This document shows, in pieces, positions 23,891-34,390 of a stretch of DNA of 64,000 nt. The translations under genes were made by a program, and so were the position numbers. The stretch covers positions 13,082,001 through 13,146,000 of the forward strand of contig OX637295.1 of the NCBI GenBank assembly GCA_951799445.1, in the 5' to 3' direction. Source of the DNA: Pseudisothecium myosuroides. Its lineage: Eukaryota; Streptophyta; Bryopsida; Hypnales; Lembophyllaceae. The notes under the pieces were generated by a model. That model did not search any database. It was not told the DNA's origin and worked only from the letters and a program-made list of their open reading frames with translations. Each line of letters begins with the position of its first letter. The stretch's first letter is position 1.

Positions 23891-23910
23891 CCATCGGGGG
23901 ATCCCCCGAC
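23891..23910 (-). repeat. Palindrome copy inside integrase-type coding sequence
   Basis: ATCGGGGGATCCCCCGAC lies in exon 1 and is read on the minus strand as S-G-D-P-P (context VRASGDPPMDP). It is the same frame and the same peptide as the four coding copies in the ParB/FCP1 gene. Confidence 0.7.
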
Positions 23911-24275
23911 GCTCTAACAACGTCGGCGGCTCTCCACAACACTACATTCTCTTGAACATCCTCTAATGTATTCATACCCCTCTGACAAGGAAAGCATTTC
24001 GAATCCTGGAATTTTAATTTGACAGAATGAGGTCGCACCAGAATGTAAATCCAAGGCTCAACAGGTATAGGCACACCCAGCCACTGGCCCTGGGGACGAA
24101 CCTCTTTAACGATTCCTGATCCAACTTCACCGAATACAGGCACAAACAGCTTAACCCAATCACCATTCACAAACGCTTCACATCCACCGGTGGAATCCTG
24201 TGATTCACCCTCTACATGCGTTCCGTCCACATACGGAACTATCGCGTCAGCAGCAGACTCACAGAATGAATCCAT

Positions 24276-24435
24276 TGTCAGAGTGAGCTCTATCGAATCC
24301 CGTGGACGAGATTAAAACGATCCGTAAAACCTGTATATCATACATTCAAGGAGTTAGGCATGTCTACAGAAGAGCGCTGCATTCATGGCATTGTAACCTC
24401 ACGACATGAAGGACAGAAGCATCAACGTCTGTACA
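24276..24435. other. Upstream region of the integrase-type gene
   Basis: Presumed promoter and 5' UTR on the minus strand. No clear TATA box stands out. Confidence 0.3.
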
Positions 24436-25116
24436 GTCGTGGGAACTCACGATCACACGGCAACGCAACATGAACAAGTGAATCTAGTTACTGTCAACAA
24501 GAAGTTCGAAAGCCCAGACGCGATAGTGCAATCTCAAGAAGGCCGTCCCAGAACCACTGGGAAGAAGCCAAGGCATCCAGGAAAACGTCGCAGAAGTTTA
24601 GAAGACATTAACCAAAGAACGTTCAGTACATCGTGGGATCCCACGACACTCTTGGCGCTTAATCACTTAAACCAGAGATCGCGGTATTCCAAGATCCTCC
24701 TAAGGGATCACATAGACCGCTACAGAAATACAAATGAAGTAGTGGGTCAAACTGAATCACTCTGATGAGTCCCCGACATATTATCAATCAATCGTGGGAT
24801 CCCACGTGTTCGGTATCCTGTAAATTCCGGAAGAGTGTTTGTGAACCCCCCCGAGTAGGAGAACCTGGTGCCAACCGAGAACGTGATCGTGAGATCCCAC
24901 GATGCTTATACAAGATCAACGAGGAGTATGACGGTCATCGAAAAGTAAGGCACCTAGACGTACACCAGGAAGGCCACAGCCAAGGTTCAATCGATCGTGG
25001 GATCCCACGACGAAATTATAGAACATCCCTCGACTACCAGACCGTGATATCTCTATACTCGAAGACTGAGAGGTCTCGCCCACGCTCAATAAGCGGAGAT
25101 CGTGGGATCCCACGAT
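24436..25116. repeat. Palindrome array upstream of the integrase-type gene
   Basis: Copies centred at 24,444, 24,638, 24,686 (degenerate), 24,799, 24,894, 25,002 and 25,107; a very degraded one may sit near 24,531. The last four are 95-108 bp apart. Perfect or near-perfect copies include ATCGTGGGATCCCACGAC at 24,630 and GATCGTGGGATCCCACGATG at 25,098. Spacer sequences share no obvious homology. Overlapping plus-strand ORFs here (24,406-24,765 and 24,765-25,163) exist because the palindrome has no stop codon in any frame. Confidence 0.8.
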
Positions 25117-26449
25117 GCTTACGTATGTTGGATATATACACGTATTCTACTGTCGTAGACTAACGTATCTACAGAAGATCGTGAAATTAGGTTTCCTGTC
25201 ACTGGTTTCATGACATTCGACACTCTATAACTATTCTCAGTTACTGTACAAAAATTCTCTACTTTTCAAGTGGATTTTGTTGTAATTCAGACTCCTGAAC
25301 CTCCATGGATGCAATAAGAAACGTTCTTAGAAGTAGTTGAATTTGATGGCTGGGTTTTCCTCATGTAAGTTCGCCTAATTCCTAACGCAACTTAATTTCA
25401 CTACTTTGTGAAGACGTTCTGACCGGTTGTCATCCACGTACAAGGTTCTCATATCAACTTGCCCTCAGGGCAGTGCCGTCCCGCAATTCAAAAGGAACCT
25501 CGATGTCACCACAGCATGGTGATCCCTTAAGCACGTGAGTTTTTCGCAAATTGAGACCAATGCGCGAAGAAAATTATCACAGACTCCATTTCACTTTCAA
25601 TCTACGACATCCTCAGTTTGTGACAGAGTGCAGTGGCGTCAATTCGACTACAAAATCCTCGACATTGGGAATCGCATAACACTTGCAAGGGATGCATTCT
25701 TACCTTGCAGCAACCGGCTCGGTCAGAACTTCGTGCGCCTCCACGCCCACTCTATCGCCAACGTCGGCAGACACCCACTCACCACTCCGCAGCCTGCTCC
25801 GCCTCTTCACGTGTGCAGACAAAAAGAGCAAGCTCCAGGTTCTTTTCGGGTTATGAACCAGGTGGCTGGTTCGAATTCTTCAGCTCTGAATTCCCGCCGC
25901 GAATTTTGAAATCACCAAGCGATCCTTGATTTCGAATGTTGGATGCGTTCTTGAATGCCGTGCCACAATCAACAACGGCTGGGGGGTACTTGCGGTCCTT
26001 CACTTTGGAAGTTCATTGCATTCTCGAATTCCGCGCATCTCCGACTACAAGGAAGGAGGGCGTGGGGCTCTTGACTTTCTGACTGGAACTTCGCAAATCC
26101 AGGCTTCACTGAAATTTCGATTCTTCACTGACATTTTGAAATTCGCCGCATTCAAGGATGGTATCGTTGCACCGTTTTCTAGGAGTCAATGATGCTTTGA
26201 CCAAAGCGGATCAAACTCTGAAGACTTTCACTTGACAGAATGTCACACGCTTCCCCGATCAATACTCGGAATTCTTCCCCTACACGACCTGATTATACGT
26301 ATCCTACAGAAACGAACTGTACCAAATCTTGTGAACCCAAAAGCTTGAGTACCTGAAACATGTGGAACACCTCACTTACAAAAAGAATCAACAAAATGTT
26401 TGAACTCCCGAATGTTCATATTTGTTATTTTCTATTCCAATGAATGCAA
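25117..26449. other. Mixed-composition spacer, no palindromes
   Basis: Plus-strand ORFs of 88-124 codons (25,535-26,192) lack family features and coding bias, so I treat them as chance. The palindrome family is absent from here to 31,836. Confidence 0.35.
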
Positions 26450-26672
26450 TCTTAGGGTCTAGGGTCCACAGTCATAGGGTCTACAGTCCACGGTCATAGG
26501 GTTTAGGGTACATGTTGTAGTGTAGTGTTCACGGTTTCAAGGTCATGGTTCTTGGTTTCAGGGTTCAGGGTTTCAGGATTTAATAGGGTTTAGGGTATAC
26601 AGTGGCAGCGCTTTACATTAACGTTTTCAGGGTCTGCAGTTCATGGTTTACGGCTTTTAGGGTTTAGGGTAT
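26450..26672 (+). repeat. Degenerate telomere-like array
   Basis: Repeated words TAGGGTTTAGGGT, TAGGGTCTAGGGT, GGTTTCAGGGTTCAGGGTTT and TTTTAGGGTTTAGGGT, variants of the plant telomere unit TTTAGGG, interspersed with GGTCATGG/CCACGGTCA words. Too degenerate to be a recent telomere addition. It may be an interstitial telomeric repeat or a telo-box-rich region. Confidence 0.6.
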
Positions 26673-26932
26673 TATGAAAAATGAAAATGACGCTGATTAT
26701 TTGTTTCCAATTTTTTCCTCAATTAAGTTTACGTCATCTCAGACTGAGAACATATAAACTTAAAATTCAATCTAACTCAATATTGCTAATTAAAAATGTC
26801 AGTTAACAGATTGATTTCATATATAATTCTTGTTATGTAGTACAACATCCTATGGTTTAATATGGGACTTTACGGATTAAACAATGATTGACACAATTTT
26901 TATTTCATCTACGAATTTTTAAATAAAGCACC

Positions 26933-27085
26933 AGGGGCTTTTTTGCGTTTCCCTCTCTCATTTTTTCCTGCGTAAACGGCAATCCATGACTTCTCGTTGT
27001 GTCACAATCCGTTGACACAATGAAAAGTCATAAGATTGTTGTTTACATAGGGAAAAGTGAGAGAGGGAAACGCAAAAAAGCCCCT
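26933..27085. mobile_element. Short MITE/hairpin, 153 bp
   Basis: Terminal inverted repeats AGGGGCTTTTTTGCGTTTCC and its complement GGAAACGCAAAAAAGCCCCT, continuing through CTCTCTCA / TGAGAGAG, give a 28-bp nearly perfect stem. The inner part is also self-complementary (CAATCC.TGACTT / AAGTCATAAGATTG). No clear target duplication. Confidence 0.7.
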
Positions 27086-27389
27086 TGTGAAGGACTTTGG
27101 ATGTGCAATCATGATGGAACAAAGAACAAACTAAACCATTTATTTATTTTGTATTTTAAATCTTAGTCTGAATGATTTAATGAGTTAAATGCTTTCAAAT
27201 TTGTTAATGCACTTTGACGGGTGATGAATGCTTAAACCTGGAATCATGTCATTCATGAGAATATTGTAGGTCATGCAATCTTCATCTGGATTTTTGAAAT
27301 GATCGAACGTGGTATACATCTACATCATTATTTGACAACGATGTACGTAATATTGTTATTTGTTATTGTTATTTGAACAATCTCCACCG

Positions 27390-28770
27390 ATGTGAAACAA
27401 AAAATCGGGAATGAAATGCGTGATGGCTTGAAACGGCTTAAATAATATTTAAAAAGTCATGAAATTTCATACATGCATGCATAAAATTTGATTTAGAAAA
27501 ATGTAATTGCTCCAACCTTAGATTCCACCACTATTTTCTAGTCTTGCCCGTTGAAAAATTCTAATTCACATGAAAATAAAAAAATTGGAAATGAAACGGG
27601 CCCTGCCATTGAACTATGGCTTCATTTTAAAAATGTCATGGAATTTCACACGTGCATGCATAAAATTCTACTGTGGAAGTTGGAATTGCTCTCAGGATTT
27701 AGATTCCACCACTATATTCACTTCTTGCCCATTGCAAAATTCTAATTCACGTGAAGAAAAAAAAATTGGGAATGAAACAGTCAGGCCCTGCCATAGAATG
27801 GCTTCATTTTAAAAACGTCATGGATGGTTCATACATGCATGCATAAAATTCTATCGTGGAAGTTGGAATTGCTCTTATGATTTAGATTCCACCACTATAA
27901 TTATTCACTTCTTGCCCATTGCAAAATTCTAATTCACGTGAAGAAAAAAAAATCGGGAATGAAACAGTGAGGCCCTGCCATGGAATGGCTTCATTTTCAA
28001 AACGTCATGGATGGTTCATACATGCATGCATAAAATTCTATCGTGGAAGTTGGAATTGCTCTTATGATTTAGATTCCACCACTATAATTATTCACTTCTT
28101 GCCCATTGCAAAATTCTAATTCACGTGAAGAAAAAAAAATCGGGAATGAAACAGTGAGGCCCTGCCATAGAATGGCTTCATTTTCAAAACGTCATGGATG
28201 GTTCATACATGCATGCATAAAATTCTATTGTGGAAGTTGGAATTGCTCTTATGATTTAGATTCCACCACTATAATTATTCATTTCTTGCCCATTGCAAAA
28301 TTCTAATTCACGTGAAGAAAAAAAAATCGGGAATGAAACAGTCAGGCCCTGCCATGGAATGACTTCATTTTCAAAACATCATGGATGGTTCATACATGCA
28401 TGCATAAAATTCTATTGTGGAAGTTGGAATTGCTCTTATGATTTAGATTCCACCACTATAATTATTCACTTCTTGCCCATTGCAAAATTCTAATTCACGT
28501 GAAGTAAAAAAAATTGGGAATGCAACGGGCCCTCCCATGGAATGGTTTCGTTTTAAAAATGTCATGGATGGTTCATACATGCATGCATAAAATTCTATCG
28601 TGGAAGTTGGAATTGCTCTCAGGATTTAGATTCCACCACTATAATTATTCACTTCTTGCCCATTGCAAAATTCTAATTCACGTGAAGTAAAAAAAATTGG
28701 GAATGAAACGGGCCCTCCCATGGAATGGTTTCGTTTTAAAAATGTCTGGCAATTTCATGCATAAGACAGT
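27390..28770 (+). repeat. 187-bp tandem repeat, ~7 copies
   Basis: The word AAAATTCTAATTCACGTGAAG recurs (split here as AAAATTCTAATTCAC plus GTGAAG) at about 27,551, 27,733, 27,920, 28,107, 28,294, 28,481 and 28,668. The period settles at exactly 187 bp in the middle copies, while the first copy (27,390) is degenerate and the last incomplete. Each unit contains CATACATGCATGCATAAAATTC and AGATTCCACCACTATAATTA-like blocks. The middle units are almost identical, showing recent homogenisation. Near-identical 66-codon ORFs (27,919, 28,106, 28,293) are by-products of the repeat. Confidence 0.93.
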
Positions 28771-28774
28771 GCAT

Positions 28775-29962
28775 GTCGATATGGAAAAAAAGGTACAAGT
28801 TCAAAATACTCCGCTCATGAAGTGAAGAGGCATGAGCGGGAGAAGTCCAATCATGCTACGTTTTTCCGAACTTACCACGTAACCTAAAAAGGTCCTCCTC
28901 CGCCTGCGGTTCATTCAAAGAACTTTCATTCCATAAATCATACATAAAACAGTACATGTCGGTATCAAAAAAAGAATGTATAAGTTCTTAATCTTCCGCT
29001 CATGAAGTCATGAGCAAGAAAAGTCCATGGATTGGTACGTTTTCCAAAATTGCGATACATATTACATGTCGATTTAAAAACAAAAAATTGAAGTTGTAAC
29101 TTAATATTAATTTTTTTTTCATAAATTGAAGATCATTTCTGAACGTCCTTTGTTTGACATTTTTTTTTAATTTCCATTTTTTGCAAGTAATTCCAAGATC
29201 ATGGGCGGCTGGGCTTGGTCACGTACTTTGGAGAACTGTCTCCAGATATGCTCCAAAACACAAGTAAATTAAATAGATTAACACCTAGTATGCCCCTAAA
29301 ACCGCGAGCAATCACGCTCTTGTCCACATCTATTCAATGATCATTGGAAGACAATTAATATAGAAGACAATAACTAAGATAATTTAGATATTATTTCTTC
29401 ATTACACATTTGCCAATCATGTTGATTGTATACATGAAAATGATTGCAAAGGAGATGAATGAGAAAGAATTATATAGGATAATCATCAACAATGTTCCCT
29501 GTACTTATGTAATCGTTACAGTCATTTCTATTTAATTAAATAATTTGGACTAATCATTTTCTAGAGAAATGACACAAGTGCAAACTAGAAATCAAAGTTC
29601 ATTATGTTAAAGGCATATTTAGCGGCTTGTAAAAAAATAATAATCATCAAAACCAAAGGTTATACCTAGAAATCAATGTAGCAATTTATGAAATTAAACC
29701 GCTCATGATTCGTAACTAATGTTTGCATGGGCAGAGTATTTAAAATACTAAAACTACATTTTTTTTTGTTAAAATTAACTCGTACAACATCATGCATGAT
29801 TTATGGAATGAAGGGTCTTTGAACCGCAAGTTAGACCGAGGTTTTTTTTTTAGATTATGTGGTAAGTTTGGAAAAACGTAGCATGGACTTTTTCCGCTCA
29901 TGACTCTTCACTTCATGAGCGGAGTATTTACAACTTGTACATTTTTTTCCCATACCGACATT
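28775..29962. repeat. Inverted repeat (arms ~165 bp) with an internal direct copy
   Basis: The left arm 28,775-28,945 (GCATGTCGATATGG ... CCGCTCATGAAGTG ... ATTCCATAAATCAT) is the reverse complement of 29,796-29,962 (ATGATTTATGGAATG ... CACTTCATGAGCGG ... CCATACCGACAT). A partial direct copy of the left arm sits at 28,955-29,075. The roughly 850 bp between is AT-rich and gene-free. Probably a nested foldback transposon. Confidence 0.65.
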
Positions 29963-30241
29963 TAAAATAGTATAACTAGGTTGCCTTATTTCAACAAAGT
30001 TACTTTACAAGCCATCAAAGTAAATAAACGTTTCTACAATTATTTTTATTTGTAGACATGGAGTTTCGAGAGTTCCAATAGCAACAATACTTAAATAACA
30101 AATAGTGCATTCTTATAGAGAAACAAAAAAAATGTATGTGGTAATTATCGAATGTCACGAAATTAGTGAGGTGCAAGTGTGCGACCTAATTTCAGCATTT
30201 TGTGTAATGAGTGATTATTTAGCTTAAGACTTCTAGTCAAG

Positions 30242-30274
30242 CCCTCCTCATGATATCAGTAATCATGAGGAGGG
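30242..30274. repeat. 13-bp perfect hairpin before the ParB/FCP1 gene
   Basis: CCCTCCTCATGAT and ATCATGAGGAGGG flank a 7-base loop. It lies about 140 bp before the first proposed coding exon, so it may be a promoter element, but this is inference. Confidence 0.55.
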
Positions 30275-31578
30275 TGGGCAGTCATGACCTCCGTCGTCTT
30301 GCACCTGACAGCGCCACGTCAGCATTTCCCCCCGACGGTTTCCTCTCCTCCTGGTTTCCTTTCCTCCTCACGATGTCTGCTTGCTGTGTTTTTCTCCCGA
30401 CGTCGTGTGCTTCTCCGTTCTCCGTTTTCCTCAGTTGTGCGCTTCTCCGCTTTCTTTGTGCATTCATTCTCAGTTGCTGCAGTCCGTGAGTTTGGGTCAG
30501 TGTCTGAAGGTTTGCATTTCGAGTGAGTTTGGTTGTTTGGAGGTTCTCTGCTTGGTTCAACATTTGTGCGCGGAGCTGAGTGCGTCGGGGGACATCGAAG
30601 GAGCGTGTTCAAATTTCGCTGGCGGAGTCTGTGTGGAGCTGCGCGGAGAACGACACTGCTATCTCGTGGTGGAGTGTGCGGAGCATTTCCTGGCGGAGGC
30701 GGTGTGCAAGCTTCCGAATCTAGTGCGCAAGAAGGACAGGGTGTTGGATTTCACTCGGCTCATCCAACATGTTAGTTTGTTGTAGTCAAGCCTACAAAGC
30801 AGCATTTTGATTTTGTAGTTCTGACTCCATCTGTGAGGTTGATTTACTTTTTTGTTGTAGATTTCTGATTGCATAGAGCTGCGCGTTTGCTCTGGATTTC
30901 AGCTTCTAGGCTTGGAAAGAATTGATGATCCCATTCAAGCTTGTAGATTGCATCATTCTAGTACATGGATACAATGAATGTTTAGCACTCGCCTTCCTTG
31001 CAGCTGTAGGCTCTCCTCACGCATCGTAGTTCTCGGTTCATATGAACTGTAGACCCTAAAATGCTAAGTAACCTTGATGTAGTTCACGAACTAGAGTTCA
31101 ATGTGTATGGACTGCTGTGAGTGTTTGAATTGAAGCAAAGTGAAGTAAGGAATGGGAATGTTGCTCCCAAAGAGGAATGGAGCGAAGAGTTCATTGTATA
31201 TTATTTAATTAGACAGTACTCGTTTGTGAATGATATTAGGAACATGGTTTGTGCAGGGATTTTATGACTATAATCAGACACGCTTGTTTTCTGTGCAATA
31301 GGCTACTTAGTCCGTCACTTTAGAATGATTTAAGTTTACCTTCTCTTCAATTAAATTCACTTGGCTAGTCATGAAGAAACAAGTTAGGAGTTTGTGATTC
31401 TCAGTGAATGATTGAAGCTACAATTTCTTCTGCATTTGAATTTCATGCAACAGTCTTTCGAAGAGCGGAAGGGCATTTCTGTAGTAGCTGAAAACAAGGC
31501 CGGACCCGTGCAAGCGGAAGCTACGATGGCAGCAGCTCCATCCCAGCGTACAGCAGACCTCCCAGTTTGGAAAGACCC

Positions 31579-32607
31579 GTAAGTTACTTTGAACTACATT
31601 CTCATTACTTTCCGTTTCTTGCTTGCAATGTCTACGTTATAAACAATGCCAATAATTAGGGTATGGCTGTTTGCAATTGCATTGGTACGCACTTTGCTGA
31701 AAACGAGGGTAGTAGAGCCTCTGTCATAGTCGCTGTTATAAACATGGCCGAGAAATACGATAGTATCTATGCCAAGAAGAACACACGGTAATGAGTACGT
31801 GACTCTGTTACCGTGGATAGTGACCCTAAAACCGTGCATCGTGGGATCCCACGACAGGGCAGTCCCTGTGTACATTCGAGCATCGTAGGATCCCTGACTT
31901 GTAACCCTAGCCGCCCACCACTGCGCGGCCACACGAGTTTTAGGGTTTGTGGCCCATCGTGGGATCCCCCAATGATAAGATGTGGAGACGCAATCTAAAC
32001 CCAGACCACATATTAGGCACAGAACAGGCAGCGGATTAGTAACCAATCGTGGGATCCCTCGATGGAGGATAGTAAAGACCGCGCCTGACCCAGACTTAAC
32101 AATTAGAAGACCACCTACATAGAGCATTCATGTACTAAACCGTCGTGGGAAATCACGACGAGAAAGTCTAGCGTGGGTAGAGAAATTGAGATGCAGGCGC
32201 GTTAACAAATAGCGCTGATTATGTGAACAATCAATCGTGGGATCCCACGACAGACAGTAGTTTCACAGATCATCACCGATCACCTTCTAAGATATTCCAA
32301 TATCCATTCTATGTTATTTGGTGTCGTCGTCATATGCTGGGACGCCTTCAGTTCGTGAGTTGAGATGCAGTAACCTCCTGCCCACTACTGTCCGTGAATG
32401 TAACCGATCGTGATATCCCATGACAACGGTAATTTGTGAAACCAGGTCATCAAAATGATCACGAAACCATTCCTTCTCTTTCATAACCTCCGTCGTGGGA
32501 TCCCACGACTAATGATAAAAATTAAAGTTATACCCGGAATAATATCGCACCACCATCTGCTCTATCTGACAATGTGGAAACTAACATCTCTTTCTACCGT
32601 GCTGCAG
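31579..32607 (+). repeat. Intron 2 with eight palindrome copies
   Basis: Copies centred at 31,846, 31,890, 31,964, 32,054, 32,150, 32,242, 32,415 and 32,500; spacing 44, 74, 90, 96, 92, 173 and 85 bp. Three are perfect cores (TCGTGGGATCCCACGA). The intron runs from CC-GTAAGTT to CTGCAG-TG, phase 2. Confidence 0.8.
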
Positions 32608-33931
32608 TGAAATGCAAGTCGACGAAGGTCCAGAAGAACTGACACCAAGGAAGCTTGGTACCTTCATCGACTGCTACATTACGTCTTTGGAGTACACAAG
32701 TCCACATCCACCACAAGCCTTTTTCCGATGCAACGAGCAGATTACGCATTGGGGAATCGCCTGGAAAGCAGAGAGTGACGGCTCCGCCACTATTCTTCCC
32801 ACGCTGGTGAATGGGACAATGGGACACCCAACTGCCGGATTGAAGGTACTAGAAATGAAGGGGCTTGACGACGACACAGCGCTCCTAGTTGTACAGGAGA
32901 AGGTTCCCCTTTCCGGGGAGATCATAACGTTTGGGCTGATCCTTGACTACGCGAAGTTCAGCCTCACTCTGTGCGAGTCTGTGACTGCAAGGTCACATCT
33001 GATGTGCAAAGACACGTCTAAGCCTCGGTGGAAGCCTAAGGAGCTGAAGAACTAGTGGGACATAATCCTGGAAGACTTACGAGATACGAACGCTCCCCCC
33101 CAAGCCGTGACAGCGGTTGCTCCCACGCCGTCCCCCAAAAAGAAGACCAGGAAGAGGAAGTCTGCAGTTGGTGCTCCCGGGGACGAAGTTGAAGCCGTAG
33201 CTGGGCCATCCGGAAAGAAGAAAAAACCGGATACCCCGCTTCCGCTTCACAGGGCTGTGGCTCTAGGGGAGGCAGACGTGAAGAAGATGACACCGGAAGA
33301 GATGAATGCGATGAGGACCCTGTACGAGAACTCTTTCGGTGGCCTGTACAAATGGGGCAGGAAACCAGTTTGTGACAGCAAAGGAGAGCTCATCCGCATG
33401 CACTACGACTATCTGCACCAGGCACCTATAGCACTGCTCGTGTACAGGGGAATTCAGGCAGAGCGGCTTGATTCGCTGACGAGGAAGGCACGAATCACAC
33501 CTGATTATGACTCGGAGAACAGAGTCATAACAGTGCTTCCCCTTAAAGCGGAACCCTACGGCCCGGCAAAGGTAGTGTCGCACTATAAGAAGCAAGCGCC
33601 GAAGAAGGAGATCTTCGAAAACCCCAAGACGCACTACTACATTATAGGGGGCCAACACACTGTCCAGGCATTCAAGGACCTGATTAGGCTTGGTGTGATT
33701 CCCGAGAAGGACAAGAAGCTTGCCTCCACCTTCAATATTTTACCTGTGTGGACGGACAAAGATCACCACGGAGACCTAGTGCACTTCTCGCGGGCGCTGA
33801 ACCAAGATGTCGTTGGCAAACAGAAGGAGCAGAACTTTACGAAGCAGCTGCTGAACGCAAGAATCAAGTGGCGGAGTATGGGAAGTCCACAGCCAGCAAT
33901 ATTGGGCAGATCGCACTCAGTAGAGTACAAT

Positions 33932-34390
33932 GTAAGAATGCTGCTAGAGTTGTCATATTTTTTTTTGGGGGTCATCAGAGTGCGCTCTACCTGACCATCG
34001 TGGGATCTCCCGATGGTCCTGCACTACATCTCAGACCTTCATTACGTTAGAACCTCGTCATCGTGGGATCCCACGACTATGTCTTGGCTTTGCGATACGG
34101 GGTAGTTCTACGTTAGAGTGCGGCAATCGTGATATCCCACGACTTTAACATATGAAATACCAGATAGCACTAGTTTAGTTTTTTGTGCTCGCGGTTCAGT
34201 GCGTGGTGTTTTCAAATTGTGCATATAGAAGATAGTTGCTCATCGTGATATCTCACGACTGCCTGTTGCCTAAACGACTTCCTCGTGGTAACTGACTGAT
34301 CGTGGGATCGCACAACTGTTTATTGGACTTCTTGTGTTCACGTGGTCTGTCTACGGATCGCGTACTGACTGTTACTCCTTTGTTGGGCAG
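33932..34390 (+). repeat. Intron 3 with five palindrome copies
   Basis: Copies centred at 34,005 (ATCGTGGGATCTCCCGAT), 34,068 (perfect core), 34,134, 34,250 and 34,307. Donor AAT-GTAAGA, acceptor GGGCAG-GCG, phase 0. Nearly every 60-115 bp of this intron carries a copy. Confidence 0.8.

Larger units (their letters stand above)
20892..24275 (-). pseudogene. DUF7869-like integrase/transposase gene with one in-frame stop
   Basis: Two exons: 24,275-22,995 and 22,829-20,892, phase-0 intron, GT at 22,994 and AG at 22,830; 1,073 codons. Exon 1 encodes a barrel-like region (GDWVKLFVPVFGEVGSG), a Cys cluster CCRRLCCQHYNQEFTLLVRQ, AWHIIHGIPKSTYH (helix-turn-helix-like), NADQMPHQMRDIGNG and NWKRVRADANE. 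Exon 2 encodes PPVSQSTISRLKRENF, IIHDKMDTSKTALPRL, LQLDNSAKDNKN and VGFLLVGHTHEDIDAYFS, then a second barrel (GCWVLVRPEVPE). Asp in DKMD, Asp in LQLDN and Glu/Asp in HEDID could be a DDE/D triad (inference). The family, which I recall as DUF7869, occurs in early plants, oomycetes and cnidarians, often mobile. Odd points: TAG at 23,144-23,142 where homologues continue (ARTV-stop-VAGTMKA), and FAKFTTC where a Cys pair is usual. The start is the first ATG of a long GC-biased frame. Confidence 0.75.

Noticed and set aside
24436..25116. CRISPR-like array of palindromic repeats with unique spacers
   Set aside because: The layout is reminiscent, but this is a eukaryotic locus, copies vary, spacing is irregular outside the coding array, repeats also lie in introns and exons, and there are no cas genes.
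24406..25163. Two adjacent plus-strand ORFs (119 and 132 codons)
   Set aside because: They exist because the palindrome reads without a stop in all frames (SWDPT, RGIPR, VGSHD). No coding bias or family features.
25535..26192. Plus-strand ORFs of 124, 98 and 88 codons
   Set aside because: Overlapping frames without domain features; no splice or coding-bias support.
27919..28493. Serial 66-codon ORFs
   Set aside because: By-products of the 187-bp tandem repeat; each equals one repeat unit.
31594..32127. Minus-strand 177-codon ORF
   Set aside because: Lies wholly within a well-defined intron of the fusion gene and is stitched from palindrome-derived peptides.
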